Source of the DNA: Candidatus Thorarchaeota archaeon AB_25
GTDB taxonomy: Archaea > Asgardarchaeota > Thorarchaeia > Thorarchaeales > Thorarchaeaceae
Direction: 5' to 3'
Assembly: GCA_001940705.1 (NCBI GenBank)
Contig: MEHG01000002.1
Location: 1 to 64,000, forward strand
DNA length: 64,000 nt
Shown: positions 60,797 through 64,000 of the stretch, in pieces
How positions within the stretch are numbered: position 1 is the stretch's first letter
Layout: the number at the start of each line of letters is the position of its first letter
Made by a program: the position numbers and the translations under genes
The notes under the pieces: generated by a model
What the model was told of the DNA's origin: nothing
Database searches by the model: none
The model's input: the letters and a program-made list of their open reading frames with translations, nothing else

Positions 60797-60876
60797 CTCT
60801 ACTTAAATTGGGTTCGGACCGTAGTCTTTAATTAATCGGTAGGTTATACCCTGACAGTTAGTCATTGGAGATAATC

Positions 60877-62262
60877 ATGATGGTCGACATCAAGAAGGTC
60901 ACATCTCTGCTGCAAGAGGTTGTGAGCTCGAGTCGAGTCACCGACAGGGACTTTGACTTGATTCCGTATAGTCGTGACCTGAGTCCGGCAGAACAAAAGA
61001 TACCAACTCATGTTGTCATGCCTGAAACTCCTGAGGAGATTCAGGCTATTCTGAAGATAGCGAATGATCAGGATGTTCCTGTGTATATACGCGGTGGTGG
61101 TACCTCCCATTGGGATGGCTTTCTACCTCAAGAACCTGGAATCATGCTCGATTTAGGTCGCATGAACAAAGTGCTAGAAATCAACGACCGTGATCTTGTC
61201 GCAACCGTACAACCCAACTGCACTTGGGCTAAACTAGACCAAGAATTGCGTAAACAAGGTTTGACTTACCTTTGTAGTGAGGCTGGTGGTCCTGCGATGA
61301 CTATTGGCGGATCGGTCATGAAAGCAGGAGGCGGACCACACTCGACTGCTAAGTTTGGGTTCCATGGTAATCAAGACATTGTAACTCTTGAGATGGTTCT
61401 TCCAAACGGGGACATTGTTGAGACTGGTTCTGCAGCCTGGCCAAGCGCCGGTAAGTTCAAGCGTCAGTGTCTAGGTCCTGATCTTGCTGGAATGTTCATC
61501 GGTGCAGAAGGTATTCTTGGAGTATGTACAGAACTCACTGTGAGGATTCGACCAGCAACCGATATTTCTGAGCGTCTCACAGCGACGATGAAGACACTTG
61601 ATGATGTCATAGAATTCGGTCACTTCATCAATAGACACGTAGGTGATGAGTATATGCAGGGTATCTATCTCTGGGTAGATCCCTCAGCACCCGAAGTATT
61701 CTTCCTGATGATGGACATTTTCGGTTATGAGCAGGAGATTGTCGACCACAGGAAAAAGAAGATCATTGAGAAACTCAATGAATTGGGTGGAGAGATTGGT
61801 GACCGTGCTCCGGCCGATGACTATTTTGGAAGAATGCTCACAGGACTCACGGGCTTGTTCACAGCTGGTGTATGGCACTTCTTTGGCTCTGGGTCTCTCA
61901 GAATAGACGACATTCCATTTGTATACAAGACTTGGAAAGAGGAGCTCCTCGAGAAACGAGGATATACCAAGGCTGGTTTTGGTGGACAGATTCTCCCAAG
62001 AGACTGGCTTGCGTTTATGGTGACCAACTATAGAGAACCAGAAGAATGGCAAGAACTAGTCAAGATGGCTGATGAGATTGATGAGATCATACTAAGTGGT
62101 CCAGTTGTGCCTTACGGAATAGGCGGAAAAGATGGTCTTCGCAGATTTGTAGCAGAGAGAGACACCGGGTACTATAGGTTACTGAAGACGCTCAAGAAGA
62201 CTCTAGATCCCAAGAACATCTTGCAGAGAGGAATATTCATCCCACAGGAGGACTTGAAATGA
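60877..62262 (+). CDS. GlcD-like FAD-dependent 2-hydroxyacid oxidoreductase, copy 2
   Basis: About 461 residues from the ATG at 60877 with GGAG six bases upstream. The PCMH FAD fold shows YIRGGGTSHWDGF, NCTWAKLDQEL, TIGGSVMKAGGG and GAEGILGVCTELT. The end reads KTLDPKNILQRG. It differs from copy 1 in many active-site loops, so a different 2-hydroxyacid is likely. The stop overlaps the next start by four bases. Confidence 0.9.
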   Translation: MMVDIKKVTSLLQEVVSSSRVTDRDFDLIPYSRDLSPAEQKIPTHVVMPETPEEIQAILKIANDQDVPVYIRGGGTSHWDGFLPQEPGIMLDLGRMNKVLEINDRDLVATVQPNCTWAKLDQELRKQGLTYLCSEAGGPAMTIGGSVMKAGGGPHSTAKFGFHGNQDIVTLEMVLPNGDIVETGSAAWPSAGKFKRQCLGPDLAGMFIGAEGILGVCTELTVRIRPATDISERLTATMKTLDDVIEFGHFINRHVGDEYMQGIYLWVDPSAPEVFFLMMDIFGYEQEIVDHRKKKIIEKLNELGGEIGDRAPADDYFGRMLTGLTGLFTAGVWHFFGSGSLRIDDIPFVYKTWKEELLEKRGYTKAGFGGQILPRDWLAFMVTNYREPEEWQELVKMADEIDEIILSGPVVPYGIGGKDGLRRFVAERDTGYYRLLKTLKKTLDPKNILQRGIFIPQEDLK

Positions 62263-63452
62263 GAATCGAAGAGTACAAGGACATGATCTACGCCTGTGGT
62301 AGATGTGAGATTTGCCGAGGAATTGACTACAATGAACGATGTCCTGAGGTTTTCACACAACACTGGGAGTCCTCTACTGCTCGAGGCAGAATGGCAATTG
62401 CCAGAGCTATCCTTGAAGGCAAACTTGAGTATTCTGAAGACCTTGCAGAGAGAATCTTCGGCTGCTTCATGTGTGGGAGATGTAAAGAGGAGTGTAAGAT
62501 TGCAGCTCAGATTGATGTGATTGCAATAACCAAGGCTATGCGACAGGACTTCATTGACCTAGGAATTAAGATTCCTGAAGCTGGGGCAAATATGGCAGAC
62601 ACAGTCACCTCATCTGGGAACATCTTTGCTGACCCTCCTACGGTACACAACAAGTGGGCCGAGGGACTCGATTTCAAAGAGGGTTCGGGAACATTGTTCT
62701 ATCCTGGCTGTCTAGCAAGTCACCGGTTCAAAGAGAAGACAAACATCCTTGTCCAGCTTCTTCAAGCGGCAGGATATGACCTAGATTTCCTTGGCGATGA
62801 CCAAGACTGTTGTGGCACTCCATACTGGATAACTGGAAAGATGGAGAACGCAAAAGACTATGCCAAGGCATACCTGAAGAAACTGCAGGACCGGGGTGTG
62901 AAAGAGATCATTACACCCTGTCCAAGTTGTTTCAGGGCGTTTGATGAAGAATATCCTCATCTGCTAGGAATGGAGGAGTTCCCAATCAAGGTTCGCCACA
63001 CAAGTGATGTCCTTTTAGAGATCGTTGAGCAGAAGAAACTGAAGTTCAAACCAGTCAAGAAGAAAGTGTCCTACCATGACCCCTGCGAGATTGGACGCTA
63101 CCGAGATATCTATGACCCACCACGAAAGGTGCTAGAAGCAATCCCTGGTCTGGAGCTCATCGAGATGTCCAGAAATCGTGAGCAAGCCTTCTGTTGCGGT
63201 GGAGGTGGAGGGTGCAAGATTATGTTCCCTGACCACTCACAAAAAGTGTCAGACGAGCGCATCCGTGACTTTGTGGAAACCAATGCTGAGCTGATGACTA
63301 CGATCTGTCCTGCGTGCGAGATGAATCTGACACACGGAATGTATGAAGCAGATCTAGCTGTCAGAGTACTAGATATAGCAGAGATACTGGCTGTTTCAGC
63401 AGGTGTTGTTGACCCCGAGATTCTAGAACCGGATTACTTCCCTGAAGACTGA
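62259..63452 (+). CDS. GlcF/HdrB-like Fe-S oxidoreductase subunit, copy 2
   Basis: A 397-residue partner of copy 2 GlcD. Fe-S motifs CGRCEICR..CP near 13 and CFMCGRCKEEC near 69 are followed by two CCG domains (YPGCLAS, DCCGTP, CPSC and HDPCEIG, CCGGGGG). It passes electrons from the flavin to an acceptor, perhaps a quinone or a heterodisulfide-reductase-like complex. The gene order matches copy 1 (flavin, then Fe-S). Confidence 0.9.
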   Translation: MRIEEYKDMIYACGRCEICRGIDYNERCPEVFTQHWESSTARGRMAIARAILEGKLEYSEDLAERIFGCFMCGRCKEECKIAAQIDVIAITKAMRQDFIDLGIKIPEAGANMADTVTSSGNIFADPPTVHNKWAEGLDFKEGSGTLFYPGCLASHRFKEKTNILVQLLQAAGYDLDFLGDDQDCCGTPYWITGKMENAKDYAKAYLKKLQDRGVKEIITPCPSCFRAFDEEYPHLLGMEEFPIKVRHTSDVLLEIVEQKKLKFKPVKKKVSYHDPCEIGRYRDIYDPPRKVLEAIPGLELIEMSRNREQAFCCGGGGGCKIMFPDHSQKVSDERIRDFVETNAELMTTICPACEMNLTHGMYEADLAVRVLDIAEILAVSAGVVDPEILEPDYFPED

Positions 63453-63454
63453 TT

Positions 63455-63473
63455 GAGGGTGAGTTTCACCCTC
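63455..63473. terminator. Hairpin between GlcF copy 2 and the convergent MoaD-like gene
   Basis: GAGGGTGA (63455-63462) pairs perfectly with TCACCCTC (63466-63473) around a GTT loop in the gap between convergent stops. Confidence 0.6.
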
Positions 63474-63485
63474 TCTCCTATGTTT

Positions 63486-63776
63486 TCATCCACCCACTGC
63501 GGCAATCATGAACACGATGAGGTCTCCTTTGGATAACCTTGTCTTCTCTCCTTTTCGAGCAACCATGTTCATTCCGTTGACAACAACCACTGCATCTCTT
63601 CTCAGAACTCGTTTCTCTTTGTCTTCAAGATAGACTTCGAATCTCTCCCCGTACTCTTCATGTAGCTCATCAATCAAATCTTGGACAGTTGCATCTTCTT
63701 TGGTTTCAAATGTAAACTTGTCATGTTCCGAGTATTTGAGCCCTTTATTCATAAGCTTCACAAAGACTTCTGTCAA
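63486..63776 (-). CDS. MoaD/ThiS-like ubiquitin-fold sulfur carrier
   Basis: A 96-residue beta-grasp protein that ends in AAVGG, the free Gly-Gly that is adenylated in MoaD and ThiS. The pattern TVQDLIDEL, VVVVNGMN and LSKGDLIVFMIAAVGG fits molybdopterin-synthase small subunits, but stand-alone versions also serve in protein modification in archaea. No MoaE or E1-like gene is in the window. Confidence 0.85.
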   Translation of the reverse strand: MTEVFVKLMNKGLKYSEHDKFTFETKEDATVQDLIDELHEEYGERFEVYLEDKEKRVLRRDAVVVVNGMNMVARKGEKTRLSKGDLIVFMIAAVGG

Positions 63777-63935
63777 TTTTCCAATTCACCACTCACTCTT
63801 TTTAGTACATCATTAAATTTCATATTAAGTATGTCGAAGTAGGTCTCAATACCACTTTCAGGTTTCGTAAATCTTAAGCGGAAATGTTTATGTAGTTCGC
63901 TGAGTCAGGACATCTTCTTGAGGAGGTTCTACGAT

Positions 63936-64000
63936 TTGGGAAAGATGAAAGCTGGTATCCTATATGGCCCTAGGGATTTACGGATTGAGGAAATTGATAT
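63936..64000 (+). CDS. Zinc-type alcohol dehydrogenase, N-terminal end (truncated by window edge)
   Basis: The visible product MGKMKAGILYGPRDLRIEEID is the typical opening of the medium-chain zinc alcohol dehydrogenase family. GAGGAGGT at 63920-63927 lies eight bases before the TTG at 63936, better spaced than for the ATG at 63945. The rest lies outside the window, so the metal ligands cannot be checked. Confidence 0.7.
   Translation, partial: MGKMKAGILYGPRDLRIEEID

Overview
The window is archaeal. It carries topoisomerase VI A and B, RadA, archaeal PheS and PheT, an aRF1-type release factor, CofE (coenzyme F420), inositol-phosphate synthase, a geranylgeranyl-reductase-like flavoprotein and TATA-box promoters 25-40 bases upstream of starts. 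Two Rab/Ras-like small GTPases and a Roadblock-like protein point to an Asgard archaeon. The moderate GC content, the bacterial-type DnaK system and the GTPase set fit a Thorarchaeota-like lineage, but that rank is an inference. I recognise no rRNA, tRNA, CRISPR array or insertion sequence.

Layout. 1-7.1 kb: end of a large surface protein, a nitroreductase/2-hydroxyacid dehydrogenase pair, two tandem paralogous winged-helix regulators, a CitG-like protein and a sirtuin. 7.1-10.7 kb: grpE-dnaK-dnaJ. 10.7-20.9 kb: PadR/HAAS pair, MFS transporter, M24 peptidase, Fe-S cluster protein, SERCA-like P-type ATPase, alpha/beta hydrolase and 3-hydroxyacyl-CoA dehydrogenase. 20.9-21.9 kb: a gene-poor kilobase with three very small related ORFs and a strongly paired RNA element. 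21.9-25.2 kb: MFS protein, zinc-ribbon protein and CofE. 25.4-29.7 kb: top6B-top6A, where the A subunit has a long lysine-rich and helix-hairpin-helix N-terminal extension. 29.7-40.2 kb: amidohydrolase, zinc-ribbon/TPR protein, a small zinc finger with no standard start codon, ICMT-like methyltransferase, Roadblock-like protein, RadA, GGR-like flavoprotein, and two GTPases around a coiled-coil/proline-rich protein and a CBS protein. 40.2-44.8 kb: pheS-pheT and a release factor that seems to lack its mini-domain. 44.8-50.1 kb: a membrane-anchored Cas4-like nuclease split into two genes, a VTT membrane protein, a CpXC protein, Ino1, a probable structured RNA of about 260 nt, and an RPA/SSB-like OB protein with an RG-rich tail.

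50.1-63.5 kb is catabolic. Seven minus-strand genes lie nearly end to end: aminotransferase, glycyl radical enzyme, 2-keto-3-deoxygluconate kinase, KDPG aldolase, SCP2-like protein, and a GlcD/GlcF-type flavin plus Fe-S oxidoreductase. A second GlcD/GlcF pair follows on the plus strand after an ATC-hydrolase-like/RraA-like pair and a URO-D-family protein. The window ends with a MoaD-like protein and the start of a zinc-type alcohol dehydrogenase.

The least explained parts are the micro-ORF cluster (21081-21501), the nested RNA fold (49133-49394), the split membrane nuclease (45284-46217) and the extended topoisomerase VI A subunit (27498-29657).
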